From assembly GCF_025399795.1 (NCBI RefSeq), contig NZ_JAODTZ010000006.1:124001-188000 (forward strand): a stretch of DNA of 64,000 nt. Reading direction: 5' to 3'. The stretch comes from Streptomyces rhizosphaerihabitans (GTDB taxonomy: Bacteria > Actinomycetota > Actinomycetes > Streptomycetales > Streptomycetaceae). Position numbers and translations under genes: made by a program. The notes under the pieces are model-generated. The model did no database searches, was not told where the DNA came from, and saw only the letters and a list, made by a program, of their open reading frames with translations. This document shows positions 33,343-40,858 of the stretch, piece by piece. Position 1 is the stretch's first letter; the number at the start of each line of letters is the position of its first letter.

Positions 33343-34005
33343 CTATCCCTGCGATCCCCGATCGCGCAGGCGGGCCAACTGGCTCTGGAACCAGTCGAGT
33401 CGGGCTTGCAGGAGCGCCGCCTCGGCGACCAGTTCGGACACCCCGAGGCCGGTGGTGGCGACGACGGGGCCACCGGCGGCCCGGACACGTAGCCCCTCCC
33501 CGGCCAGCCGCGCGAAAGAGGCGAGCGAGAGCGCCGTACGACCCCGTACGCAACCCGCGCAGGCGGCCGTCAGGGCGCGCCAGCCCGGACGCCCCCAGCC
33601 CGCGTCGGCCAGCGAGGCGGCCACGGCACCGCAGCCGCAGGGGCCGACGGTGGCACCGCGCACCCGCTGACGGGCGTACCGGAAGCCGCGTTCGAAGCGG
33701 ATGTAGGCGCCGAGGACGGAGACTTCGAGGAGGACGGCCGCCCGGTGCTCCGCGGTGCACAGCATCGCCTCGGCGGCGGAGGAGTCGAGTACACAGTGGA
33801 AGCCGCAGTCACAGCGGCGGTGCGGCGCGCGGTGCCGCCGTCCGTAGACACAGCGGGCCTCGTCCAGCACTCCGTACGGCAGCGCGCCGCCCAGCGATAC
33901 GCCGGTGAACCCGGCCCTGGTGCCGTCCTGGGACAGCACCGGGTGGGCGATCTTGTATCCGGTCGGCGGCTCCGTCGGGCGTTCCTCGGGGAGCCGCAGC
34001 CTCAT
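33343..34005 (-). CDS. Cys-rich protein of unknown function
   Basis: A 220-residue protein, not recognised. It starts with ATG overlapping the stop of the 44-residue gene upstream (ATGA, 34002-34005). Cysteines cluster as possible zinc sites: C...HRAPHRRCDCGFHC at about residues 50-70, CGCG at about 125 and CAGC at about 150. The C-terminal ~40 residues are amphipathic helix or coiled coil (VAEAALLQARLDWFQSQLARL). It is probably a small zinc-binding adaptor. The pair lies divergent from dapA. Confidence 0.75.
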   Translation of the reverse strand: MRLRLPEERPTEPPTGYKIAHPVLSQDGTRAGFTGVSLGGALPYGVLDEARCVYGRRHRAPHRRCDCGFHCVLDSSAAEAMLCTAEHRAAVLLEVSVLGAYIRFERGFRYARQRVRGATVGPCGCGAVAASLADAGWGRPGWRALTAACAGCVRGRTALSLASFARLAGEGLRVRAAGGPVVATTGLGVSELVAEAALLQARLDWFQSQLARLRDRGSQG

Positions 34006-34136
34006 CGTCCGGCCGGAACCTCTTCGGGCACTGACGCCTCCGACTCCTCGATGATCTCGGGGAGTTCGAAGGTGTCCTTGCGTGCGTGGGCCTCTTCCTC
34101 CGCGACTCCGGTGGCGAGTGCCTTGCCGAGCCTCAT
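34002..34136 (-). CDS. 44-residue acidic small protein
   Basis: A short ORF from ATG 34136 (GGGAGG just upstream), coupled by ATGA overlap to the Cys-rich gene. The N terminus is basic and hydrophobic (MRLGKALATGVAEEEAHAR), the rest strongly acidic (FELPEIIEESEASVPEEV). No signal peptide. Length and coupling suggest a binding partner or regulator of the downstream protein. A RiPP precursor is less likely because the core lacks Cys, Ser or Thr clusters. In-frame ATG 34148 is an alternative start. Confidence 0.65.
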   Translation of the reverse strand: MRLGKALATGVAEEEAHARKDTFELPEIIEESEASVPEEVPAGR

Positions 34137-34310
34137 GACGCCTCCCATGACCTGCGGTCGGTGACCTTCCGGTCCATGGTGACCCATGAAGGGCGGAACG
34201 GTACATAGGGCCTCGGGCCGAGGGCCCGGCAGCACATCTCAGCAGTGCTTATCGATATGCCGTAGAAGATTTAAGTGGAGCTGTACGGTCATCGCGCCGA
34301 GACTGCTCGT

Positions 34311-35225
34311 ATGACGAACTCCGACCGGTCTCCGGCATCCTTCGGCCGGGCGCTCTGCGCGATGATCACACCGTTCACCGAGGCGGGCGCGCTCGACCTC
34401 GACGGCGCCGGGCGCCTCGCCGACCGCCTGGTGCGCAAGGGCTGCGACGGCCTGGTGCTGAACGGCACCACGGGCGAATCGCCGACCACCTCGGACGCGG
34501 AGAAGTCCGCGCTGGTACGCGCGGTCCGCGAGGCGGTCGGCGACCGGGCCCGCCTGGTCACGGGCGTCGGCTCGTCCGACACCCGGCACACGGTCGAACT
34601 CGCTCTGGCGGCCGGGGAGGCGGGCGCGGACGGCGTGCTCGTCGTCACCCCGTACTACTCGAAGCCGCCGCAGGACGCGCTGGAGGCACACTTCACCGAG
34701 GTCGCGGACGCGTCCGAACTGCCGCTCATGCTCTACGACATCCCCGGCCGCACCGGCACCCGCATCGAACCCGACACGATGATCCGGCTCGCCGCGCACC
34801 CCCGGATCGTGGCCGTGAAGGACTGCGCGTACGACCTCCTCGGTACGCAAAAGGTGCTGGCCCGGACGGAGTTGGCGTACTACGCGGGCTGCGACGAGCA
34901 CGTGCTCGCCCTGTACGCGGTGGGCGGCGCCGGGTACGTCAGCACGGTGGCGAACGTCGCGCCGGGCCTGATGCGGGCCGTACTCGACGCGTTCGACGGC
35001 GGCGACACGGCGGGGGCGGCCCGGCTGATGCGGCGGGCCCTGCCGCTGATCGAGGCGACGACGGGGGCCGGACTGCCCGGCACGGTCACCGCGAAGGCGC
35101 TGCTGACCGTGCTCGGGCTGCCGGCGGGCCCGGTCAGGGCACCGCTGCGGTCCGCCGGCCGGGAGACGGCCGACGGGCTGCGGGCGGTGCTCGCCGAGGT
35201 CACGGACGAGTTCGCCGTGGTCTAG
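34311..35225 (+). CDS. dapA: 4-hydroxy-tetrahydrodipicolinate synthase
   Basis: A 304-residue class I aldolase condensing pyruvate and aspartate semialdehyde, the first committed step of lysine/DAP synthesis. All signature parts are present: ALCAMITPF, LNGTTGES (GTTGE loop), YDIPGRTG (catalytic Tyr) and VAVKDCAYD (Schiff-base Lys). ATG 34311 gives the family-typical N terminus; GTG 34275 is upstream in frame without a ribosome site. dapD lies 3 kb downstream on the other strand, supporting a DAP role. The two other DHDPS paralogues in the window are catabolic. Confidence 0.92.
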   Translation: MTNSDRSPASFGRALCAMITPFTEAGALDLDGAGRLADRLVRKGCDGLVLNGTTGESPTTSDAEKSALVRAVREAVGDRARLVTGVGSSDTRHTVELALAAGEAGADGVLVVTPYYSKPPQDALEAHFTEVADASELPLMLYDIPGRTGTRIEPDTMIRLAAHPRIVAVKDCAYDLLGTQKVLARTELAYYAGCDEHVLALYAVGGAGYVSTVANVAPGLMRAVLDAFDGGDTAGAARLMRRALPLIEATTGAGLPGTVTAKALLTVLGLPAGPVRAPLRSAGRETADGLRAVLAEVTDEFAVV

Positions 35226-35246
35226 CGAGCAGCGGGCGAGGGAGGC

Positions 35247-36455
35247 TCAGCGCTCGGCGAAGACGGGCTCCCAGCGCCCTGCCGAGCCGTCGGTGCCCCG
35301 GAGGAAGCCGCTGAGCGGCACCTCCTTGTCGCTGCCGATGGTGACCAGCACCAGCCGATTGTGGAACTCGTTCTTGTCGCCCTCGCCGATGTCCCAGGCG
35401 ATCAGGGATTTGTCGTCGGCCCAGGCGAGCAGTATCTGGCCGCGGACCTCGGCCAGGTGCTTGCCGGTACGCGGGTCGAGGATCCACGAGGAGGTGTGCC
35501 ACTTCTTGCCCGCGAACTCCCCGGCGAGCCGGGTGCCGTCGGGCGACAGGCCGGCCGTGACGGTGTTGTACCGCTCCCCGTCGGGCACGCCCACCTCTCG
35601 GCCGGACGCGTCGTAGAAGCGAACGGTGGGCGCGCCCGACTGCCTGCCCGTGACGGTCCTCCCGTCGCGGCAGAACTCGAAGTCCTGGCGAAGGTTGATC
35701 TCGTTGCCCTGGTTGTCCCGTTGCACCCCCACCGCGGCCCAGGGGCCCTTCCCCGACGCCACGTCGAAGACGTAGAAGCCGGTGCGGGAGGACTTCACCG
35801 GCACGGGGATGCCCTCGGCGCCCGTTCTGGTCACGATGTCGGGATTCTCTTCGTACGTCGTCGCGACGAGTTTCGTGCCGTTGCGCGAGAACTCCAGCCC
35901 GCCCACCGGCTGGTCGACCGGGATCCACCGCTCGACCTCGCCGCTCGCGATGTCGAGCAGGCCGATCCGGCGCACGGGCAGGTGCTGCTCCAGTACGGCG
36001 GCGGTCCGCAGGCCGGGGGCCACCGCGACCCACGACCACCGGGTGTCCTTCTCGTAGCGGCCGGACTTCGGGTCGAGCAGCCAGTAGGTGCGCGTCCTGA
36101 GGCCCTTGTGGGCGGTCCGCCAGTCAGTCTTCTGGGTGTAGTACGCGGCCATCGCCGTATTCCCGGCCGCGATCAGCGAGCGCACCGGCGACTGCGCCGG
36201 GTGCGCGGCCGTCGGAGCCTTCGGCTTGGGGTCCACCCTTCCCAGGGGCCGTACGTCGTGCCCGCCGGACTCCAGCCGCGGCACTCCGACCGCGGCGGTG
36301 ACCACCGCGGCGACGGCGACCGCGACGGACGCGATGCGCCGGGTCCGGCGGCGCCTGCGCACGGTCAGGACCCGGTCGGCGAGGCCGGGGGCGGGTGGCG
36401 GCTGTTCGGCGGCCTGCTCGCGCAGCGCCTCGCTCATCAGTTCCTCGATGTTCAC
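35247..36455 (-). CDS. Membrane-anchored beta-propeller-like protein, partner of the sigma factor
   Basis: A 402-residue protein: short cytoplasmic N terminus (MNIEELMSEALREQA...RRRRTRR), one transmembrane helix (IASVAVAVAAVVTAAVGV, about residues 41-58), then an extracytoplasmic domain with TolB/WD40-like strands (GLLDIASGEVERW; GLEFSRNGTKLVATTY; GLSPDGTRLAGEFAG). It overlaps the sigma gene by 4 bases (ATGA). This topology and coupling fit a regulator of the sigma factor, but a canonical zinc anti-sigma motif (HxxxCxxC) is absent. Confidence 0.8.
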   Translation of the reverse strand: MNIEELMSEALREQAAEQPPPAPGLADRVLTVRRRRRTRRIASVAVAVAAVVTAAVGVPRLESGGHDVRPLGRVDPKPKAPTAAHPAQSPVRSLIAAGNTAMAAYYTQKTDWRTAHKGLRTRTYWLLDPKSGRYEKDTRWSWVAVAPGLRTAAVLEQHLPVRRIGLLDIASGEVERWIPVDQPVGGLEFSRNGTKLVATTYEENPDIVTRTGAEGIPVPVKSSRTGFYVFDVASGKGPWAAVGVQRDNQGNEINLRQDFEFCRDGRTVTGRQSGAPTVRFYDASGREVGVPDGERYNTVTAGLSPDGTRLAGEFAGKKWHTSSWILDPRTGKHLAEVRGQILLAWADDKSLIAWDIGEGDKNEFHNRLVLVTIGSDKEVPLSGFLRGTDGSAGRWEPVFAER

Positions 36456-37018
36456 GGCCGTACCTCCACGGGCGAGTAGTCACGGGACGACGACCGCTCA
36501 CCGGCTGCGGGGGCGAGCGCGGCGAGTTCGGGCGCGAGGGCGCGCAGCCGGGCCAGGGAGCGGTGGGCGGTGGACCGCACGGTGCCCACGGAGCAGCCCA
36601 GCAGCCGGGCCACGTCGGCCTCCGGCAGGTCCTCGAAGTAGCGCAGCACCAGGACGGTGCGCTGGCGTGCGGTGAGCCGGGACAGTGCCTCGCGCATCAC
36701 CAGGCGCAGGTCGGTGGCGGCCGCCGTGTCGGTGCCCGGCGGGCCGGTCTCGGGCGGATGGGCGACGCTGACCTCGCGTCGCCGCCACTTCAGTCGCCAG
36801 CGGCTGACCTGCTGACGGTAGAGCACCTGCCGTACGTACGCCTCGGGTTCGTCGATGCGGTGCCAGCGACCGGCGACCTTGGCCAGGGCGCCCTGCAACA
36901 GGTCCTCCCCCGCGTGCCGGTCACCACCGCTGAGCAGCACGGCGGTCCTCAGCAGGGCTGCGGACCTGCCGGCCACGAACTGTCTGAAGCTTTCGAGCCC
37001 TTCGGCATCCATCGTCAC
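36452..37018 (-). CDS. SigE-family ECF sigma factor
   Basis: A 188-residue sigma factor with region 2 (LESFRQFVAGRSAALLRTAVLLSGGDRHAGEDLLQGAL...AYVRQVLYRQQVSRWR) and region 4 (ALSRLTARQRTVLVLRYFEDLPEADVARLLGCSVGTVRSTAHRSLARLR). It belongs to the Streptomyces SigE-like family (TIGR02983 type). GTG 37018 and ATG 37012 both fit the GAGAAGG ribosome site. The coupled downstream membrane propeller protein is probably its regulator. Confidence 0.9.
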   Translation of the reverse strand: MTMDAEGLESFRQFVAGRSAALLRTAVLLSGGDRHAGEDLLQGALAKVAGRWHRIDEPEAYVRQVLYRQQVSRWRLKWRRREVSVAHPPETGPPGTDTAAATDLRLVMREALSRLTARQRTVLVLRYFEDLPEADVARLLGCSVGTVRSTAHRSLARLRALAPELAALAPAAGERSSSRDYSPVEVRP

Positions 37019-37148
37019 CTTCTCTTTTTCGACGGGCCTCGTGTCCCGCCCCTGTACCTGCTGTGACGCGTGCGGCCGCCCGGCGCTATGCCTGCACCGC
37101 GGAAAAACTCCGCGGTTCTCGCGGATGCCGCTGCCGTACGGTGATCAG

Positions 37149-37685
37149 GTGCGCAACGCGAACCGGGCAAGGCCGGCGGACTCCTCCTTGCCGCTGCTGT
37201 TCCTCGACGTCGACGGCCCGCTCAATCCGTACGCGGCCCAGAAGGAGCGTCGGCCCGAGGGGTACACGACGATCCGGGTGGCGCTGGAGCCCGGGCGGCC
37301 GCTGCGCGTCTGGCTCCACCCCGACCACGGCCGCGCCCTCCTCGGCCTCGGCTACGACCTGTGCTGGGCCACCACGTGGATGGACGCGGCCAACCGCTGG
37401 ATCGCCCCCGTGATCGGCCTACCCGAACTCCCCTACGTCGACTTCACGGGCGCTCTGTTCGCCGAGCGCCCCGACGGCGTCCACTGGAAGACGGAACGCA
37501 TCGTGGCCTACGCCGAGGGCCGCCCCTTCGCCTGGGTGGACGACGAACAGGGTCCGGCCGACGAGGCGTTCGTCACCGCCCACCATCCCGCCCCCGCACT
37601 TCTCCAGCACGTGAACCCCCGACTCGGCCTGCGCGAGCCCGACTTCGAGGCCCTGACGACTTTCGCCACGAGCCTGGACACATAG
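37149..37685 (+). CDS. HAD-like hydrolase domain protein
   Basis: A 178-residue soluble protein. LLFLDVDGPLNPY carries the HAD motif I (DxDG), and FAWVDDEQGPADEAF resembles motif IV acidic residues. The intervening WATTWMDAANRWIAPVIGLPELPYVDF is typical of the Streptomyces HAD-like hypothetical family. GTG 37149 is the proposed start; ATG 37125 (8 codons earlier) is possible. A small hairpin (ACCGCGG/CCGCGGT, 37096-37116) precedes it. The substrate is unknown. Confidence 0.75.
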   Translation: MRNANRARPADSSLPLLFLDVDGPLNPYAAQKERRPEGYTTIRVALEPGRPLRVWLHPDHGRALLGLGYDLCWATTWMDAANRWIAPVIGLPELPYVDFTGALFAERPDGVHWKTERIVAYAEGRPFAWVDDEQGPADEAFVTAHHPAPALLQHVNPRLGLREPDFEALTTFATSLDT

Positions 37686-37775
37686 CGAGCGCCCTACCCC
37701 GACAGCGCAGGTGGCACGAACCGCGGGCGCGGCCACCTTCGCGGCTCACTCGATCAACCGCCTTAGGATTTCGGC

Positions 37776-38246
37776 ATGACGAGCACACTCCGTCTGGAGG
37801 AGATCACTCCGGACAACGTCGACGCCGCCATCAGCGTGCGGGTCCGTCCGGAACAGGAACACTTGGTCGCGCCGGTCGTGAAGTCGCTGGCCGAGGCGTA
37901 TGTCCATCCCCGAACAGCCTGGCCCCGTCTCATCCTTGACGACGGCAGACCTGTCGGCTTCCTCATGGCCTTCCTCGGCATCGACTGGCTGGGCGACGGA
38001 TCGGGCACGGACATCCGTTCCGGGCTCTGGCGTCTCAACATCGCAGCCGGTGCGCAGGGGCGGGGTTACGGCCGCTTCGCGGTCGAGTCCGTGGCTGCCG
38101 AGATCCGCCGTCGCGGCGGCACCCGGCTGACGACCACTTGGCATCCGGGGAAGGACGGTCCGGAGGATTTCTACTTGGGGCTCGGCTTCCGTCCGACCGG
38201 CGAGACGAGTGGGAGTCAGACAGTCGGTGAGCTGGACTTGACCTAA
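37776..38246 (+). CDS. GNAT-family N-acetyltransferase
   Basis: A 156-residue acetyl-CoA-dependent transferase. Motif A appears as LWRLNIAAGAQGRGYGRFAVESV (the RGYGR phosphate loop), motif B region FYLGLGFRPTGE. The N terminus (LRLEEITPDNVDAAISVRV) matches spermidine/aminoglycoside-like GNATs. A single gene convergent with dapD. Between them (38247-38437) is only GC-rich spacer with weak dyads. The substrate cannot be predicted. Confidence 0.85.
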   Translation: MTSTLRLEEITPDNVDAAISVRVRPEQEHLVAPVVKSLAEAYVHPRTAWPRLILDDGRPVGFLMAFLGIDWLGDGSGTDIRSGLWRLNIAAGAQGRGYGRFAVESVAAEIRRRGGTRLTTTWHPGKDGPEDFYLGLGFRPTGETSGSQTVGELDLT

Positions 38247-38437
38247 CCTCTGCCCGGTGCCTCCGGAGCGCTCCTGAAGAGGCGCTCACGCACGAGCGCC
38301 CTCCCGGTCGGCCCTGGGGCCGTGGAAGGGCGCCCGCTGTCGACCAACGTCGACAACCTGACGTCAACTGCCGGTGAAACAGCAGCAGTTCAGCCGCAAT
38401 GATCGAGCAGGCGGTCGCGAATCACCGCCGCTGATGG

Positions 38438-39427
38438 TCAGTTGTGGCTGTGCAGGACCTCGTTCAGGCCGCCCCACACCGCGTTGTTCGGGCGGGCCTC
38501 GACGGTTCCGGTGACCGAGTTGCGGCGGAAGAGGATGTTCGAAGCCCCGGACAGCTCGCGGGCCTTGACGATGTCGCCGTCGGGCATCGTCACGCGCGTA
38601 CCGGCGGTGACGTACAGCCCGGCCTCGACCACGCACTCGTCGCCGAGGGCGATGCCGACGCCCGCCTCCGCGCCGACGAGGCAGCGCTCGCCGATGGTGA
38701 TACGGACGTTGCCGCCGCCCGAGAGGGTGCCCATGGTGGACGCGCCGCCGCCGATGTCCGAACCGTTGCCGACGACGACACCGGCGGAGATGCGGCCCTC
38801 GACCATGGAGGTGCCGAGCGTGCCCGCGTTGAAGTTCACGAAGCCCTCGTGCATGACGGTCGTGCCCTCGGCGAGGTGCGCGCCGAGGCGGACCCGGTCG
38901 GCGTCGGCGATGCGGACGCCCTTGGGCGCGACATAGTCCGTCATGCGCGGGAACTTGTCGATGGAGGTCACCTGGAGGTGCAGGCCGGCGGCGCGCGCGT
39001 TCAGCCGGACCTTCTCGATGTCGTCGACGGCGACCGGGCCGAGCGAGGTCCAGGCGACGTTGGCGAGCAGGCCGAACACGCCGTCCAGGTTCTGGCCGTG
39101 CGGCTTCACCAGGCGGTGTGAGAGGAGGTGCAGACGCAGGTACGCGTCGTGCGCGTCGAGCGGCTTGTCGTCCAGCGACGCGATGACCGTACGGACCGCG
39201 ACCACCTCGACGCCCCGGCGGGCGTCCGGGCCGATGGCCTGCGCGGCTCCTTCGCCGAGCAGTTCCACGGCCCGCTCGGCGGACAGCCGCTCGGTGCCGG
39301 CCGGGCCGGGCTCGGCGGAGAGTTCGGGCGCGGGGAACCAGGTGTCGAGAACAGTGCCGTCCGCGGTGAGGGTGGCGAGCCCGGCGGCGACGGCGCCGGT
39401 GGTACGAGAAGCAGTCGTGTCGGTCAT
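38438..39427 (-). CDS. dapD: 2,3,4,5-tetrahydropyridine-2,6-dicarboxylate N-succinyltransferase
   Basis: A 329-residue left-handed beta-helix transferase of the DAP/lysine pathway (actinobacterial DapD). The helix is visible as hexapeptide repeats: [58 protein letters not shown] and [19 protein letters not shown]. The C-terminal substrate-binding region has [18 protein letters not shown]. The succinylase branch it represents fits dapA in the same neighbourhood. It ends in HN, and the length is typical. Confidence 0.92.
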   Translation of the reverse strand: MTDTTASRTTGAVAAGLATLTADGTVLDTWFPAPELSAEPGPAGTERLSAERAVELLGEGAAQAIGPDARRGVEVVAVRTVIASLDDKPLDAHDAYLRLHLLSHRLVKPHGQNLDGVFGLLANVAWTSLGPVAVDDIEKVRLNARAAGLHLQVTSIDKFPRMTDYVAPKGVRIADADRVRLGAHLAEGTTVMHEGFVNFNAGTLGTSMVEGRISAGVVVGNGSDIGGGASTMGTLSGGGNVRITIGERCLVGAEAGVGIALGDECVVEAGLYVTAGTRVTMPDGDIVKARELSGASNILFRRNSVTGTVEARPNNAVWGGLNEVLHSHN

Positions 39428-39539
39428 GAGTGCAACCTAACTTGGCGGGGGCCGCGCGGGCGAACCGGTGCGCGGGGCGTCTCGTCCACCGGGCGTCCGG
39501 TCACCGTCCCGGGCCGTCTCCGGCCGCATGGGGCACGCC

Positions 39540-39737
39540 TGGGGCACGTCTGACCATTCCACCGGGCCCGCGACGTCTGGCACCGCACTCCCCCAAGCTC
39601 TTCGAGCAGGGGGACCCCCACGCCGCGGTCTCCGGCACACCCGAGTACGCCCGGTACGAAGGCGACCCTCCGCCTTGCGATGCACAGCAGCGGACACCAC
39701 GGTCCGATCCGACCCGCATGGCCGGACAGGCCCTAGC
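39540..39737. repeat. Decayed relative of the 22-kb MITE
   Basis: On the minus strand this interval shares about 75 bp of interior with the MITE (GCATCGCAAGGCGGAGGGTCG, then GGGCGTA-TCGGG, then GCGGCGTGGGGGTCCCC), including a mini-element (39587-39620). The end near 39722-39735 (GGACAGGCCCTAG) resembles a degraded terminal repeat. The opposite terminus is not recognisable. The tetR stop codon (39733) lies in the element's edge, so insertion set the current C terminus. Confidence 0.6.
39587..39620 (+). repeat. Palindromic mini-element copy C
   Basis: ACTCCCCCA arm, GCTC-TTC-GAGC hairpin, GGGGG arm, ACCCCCA tail. Nearly the same sequence as copy B, as expected for a shared MITE ancestor. Confidence 0.7.
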
Positions 39738-40278
39738 CGTGCGGCAGGACCCGCGCCAACACCTCCCGGGCGTACTCCTCGTCGTACGACGTCCCCGTCA
39801 GCAGTACCTGGAGACAGATCCCGTCCAGCAGGGCGACGAGTGCCCGCGCGGTGACCGGATCCGTGCGGCGGGTCAGTGGTTCGACGATGCCGTCGATCCA
39901 CTCGGCGGCGACCGGGCGCAGGGCGGGTCTGCGGAGGGCGGCGAGATAGAGCTCGTACTCCAGCTCCACGCCCGTACGGTCGCCGGCGAGCCATTCGCCG
40001 ATCAGTCCGGCGAGTTCGGCGGCCAGGTCGGCGCGAGTGTCCTCCAGGGTGCCGCGTGCGGCGAGCACCTTGGCGAAGCTCTCGTTCGCCTGGCGCAGGG
40101 CGGCGACCATGAGTTCGTCGAGGGTCTTGAAGTGGTACGTGGTGGAGCCGAGCGGCACATCGGCCTCGGCGGCGACGGAGCGATGGCTGAGCCCGGCGAT
40201 GCCCTTGGCGCCGACGACGCGGATCGCCGCGTCGATGATCCGCTGCCGCCGCTCGGGGTCGTACCGGCGCGCCATCAC
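39733..40278 (-). CDS. TetR-family regulator of the adjacent efflux gene
   Basis: A 181-residue repressor. N-terminal helix-turn-helix RQRIIDAAIRVVGAKGIAGLSHRSVAAEADVPLGSTTYHFKTLDELM is textbook TetR, and the C terminus (LLDGICLQVLLTGTSYDEEYAREVL) is TetR_C-like. The start is GTG 40278 or ATG 40275, both overlapping the stop of a 27-codon ORF linking it to the SMR gene. The inverted repeat at 40708-40729 is its probable operator. The C terminus ends at a MITE remnant. Confidence 0.88.
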   Translation of the reverse strand: MMARRYDPERRQRIIDAAIRVVGAKGIAGLSHRSVAAEADVPLGSTTYHFKTLDELMVAALRQANESFAKVLAARGTLEDTRADLAAELAGLIGEWLAGDRTGVELEYELYLAALRRPALRPVAAEWIDGIVEPLTRRTDPVTARALVALLDGICLQVLLTGTSYDEEYAREVLARVLPHG

Positions 40279-40358
40279 GGGCCGCCGTCCGCCGTGCCGG
40301 GCGCGGTACCAACCACCGCGCCGGGCGCGGTGACGTACACCCCGTCGGGCGCGGTCAT
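40275..40358 (-). CDS. 27-residue coupling ORF between SMR transporter and TetR gene
   Basis: ATG 40358 overlaps the SMR stop (TGATG) and its TGA overlaps the tetR start, so it bridges the two genes with no untranslated gap. The peptide has three imperfect TAPG/TAPD repeats (TAPDGVYV, TAPGAVV, TAPGTAD), encoded by a 27-30-base tandem repeat. It has no recognisable domain. It may be a translational coupler or simply repeat-expanded spacer that stayed open. Confidence 0.45.
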   Translation of the reverse strand: MTAPDGVYVTAPGAVVGTAPGTADGGP

Positions 40359-40678
40359 CAGTGCGCCCCGCCCAGGTTCAGCAGCACGACCCCACCGATG
40401 ATCAGCACGATCCCGGCGGCCTTGGCGACCGTGAGTCCCTCGCCGAGGAACAGCGTGCCGATCGCCGCGATGGCGGCGGTGCCGACACCGGCCCAGATCG
40501 CGTACGCCGTGCCGACCGACACCGTCTTCAGGGTCTGCGCGAGCAGCGCGAAGGCGACGACATAGCCGAGGACGGTCAGCAGCGACGGCCACAGCCTGCT
40601 GAAACCCTCCGTGTACTTCATCGCGGTGGTCGCGCCGACCTCCGCCGCGATGGCTCCCGCGAGCAGTACGTATCCCAT
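40358..40678 (-). CDS. SMR-family multidrug efflux protein (EmrE/Sug-like)
   Basis: A 106-residue, four-helix proton/drug antiporter. MGYVLLAGAIAAEVGATTAMKYTEGF carries the essential glutamate of helix 1 (AAEVGAT). Helices 2-4 include AFALLAQTLKTVSVGTAYAIWAGVG and GIVLIIGGVVLLNLG. This matches the SMR drug-export subgroup (YAIWAGVGT). ATG 40678 gives the canonical N terminus; no ribosome site is seen and the mRNA may be leaderless. First gene of the tetR operon. Confidence 0.9.
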   Translation of the reverse strand: MGYVLLAGAIAAEVGATTAMKYTEGFSRLWPSLLTVLGYVVAFALLAQTLKTVSVGTAYAIWAGVGTAAIAAIGTLFLGEGLTVAKAAGIVLIIGGVVLLNLGGAH

Positions 40679-40707
40679 GCGTACGACTGTACACATGGAG
40701 CGTCAGA

Positions 40708-40729
40708 GATGCGTACGGGTGTACGCATC
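40708..40729. promoter_or_regulatory. Probable TetR operator
   Basis: A perfect dyad, GATGCGTAC and its complement around a GGGT centre (9+4+9), 30 bases upstream of the SMR start. A second partial dyad GTAC-GACT-GTAC overlaps 40681-40692. The size and position fit a TetR dimer site controlling the SMR-tetR operon. Confidence 0.6.
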
Positions 40730-40858
40730 GATGCGCACGCCCGTAGGCAAGGCGATCCCACTTATCCCATGGGCACCCTGCGCCCCAACGGATATCGTTC
40801 GCGATCACAGGGGGGCCGGAGTCGCACAGACTCCCGAGAACGATGGAGCGCGAGGGAC

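Noticed and set aside
34002..34136. RiPP precursor peptide next to a Cys-rich modifying enzyme
   Set aside because: The 44-residue peptide lacks a modifiable Cys/Ser/Thr-rich core, and the downstream protein matches no RiPP enzyme fold I can recognise.
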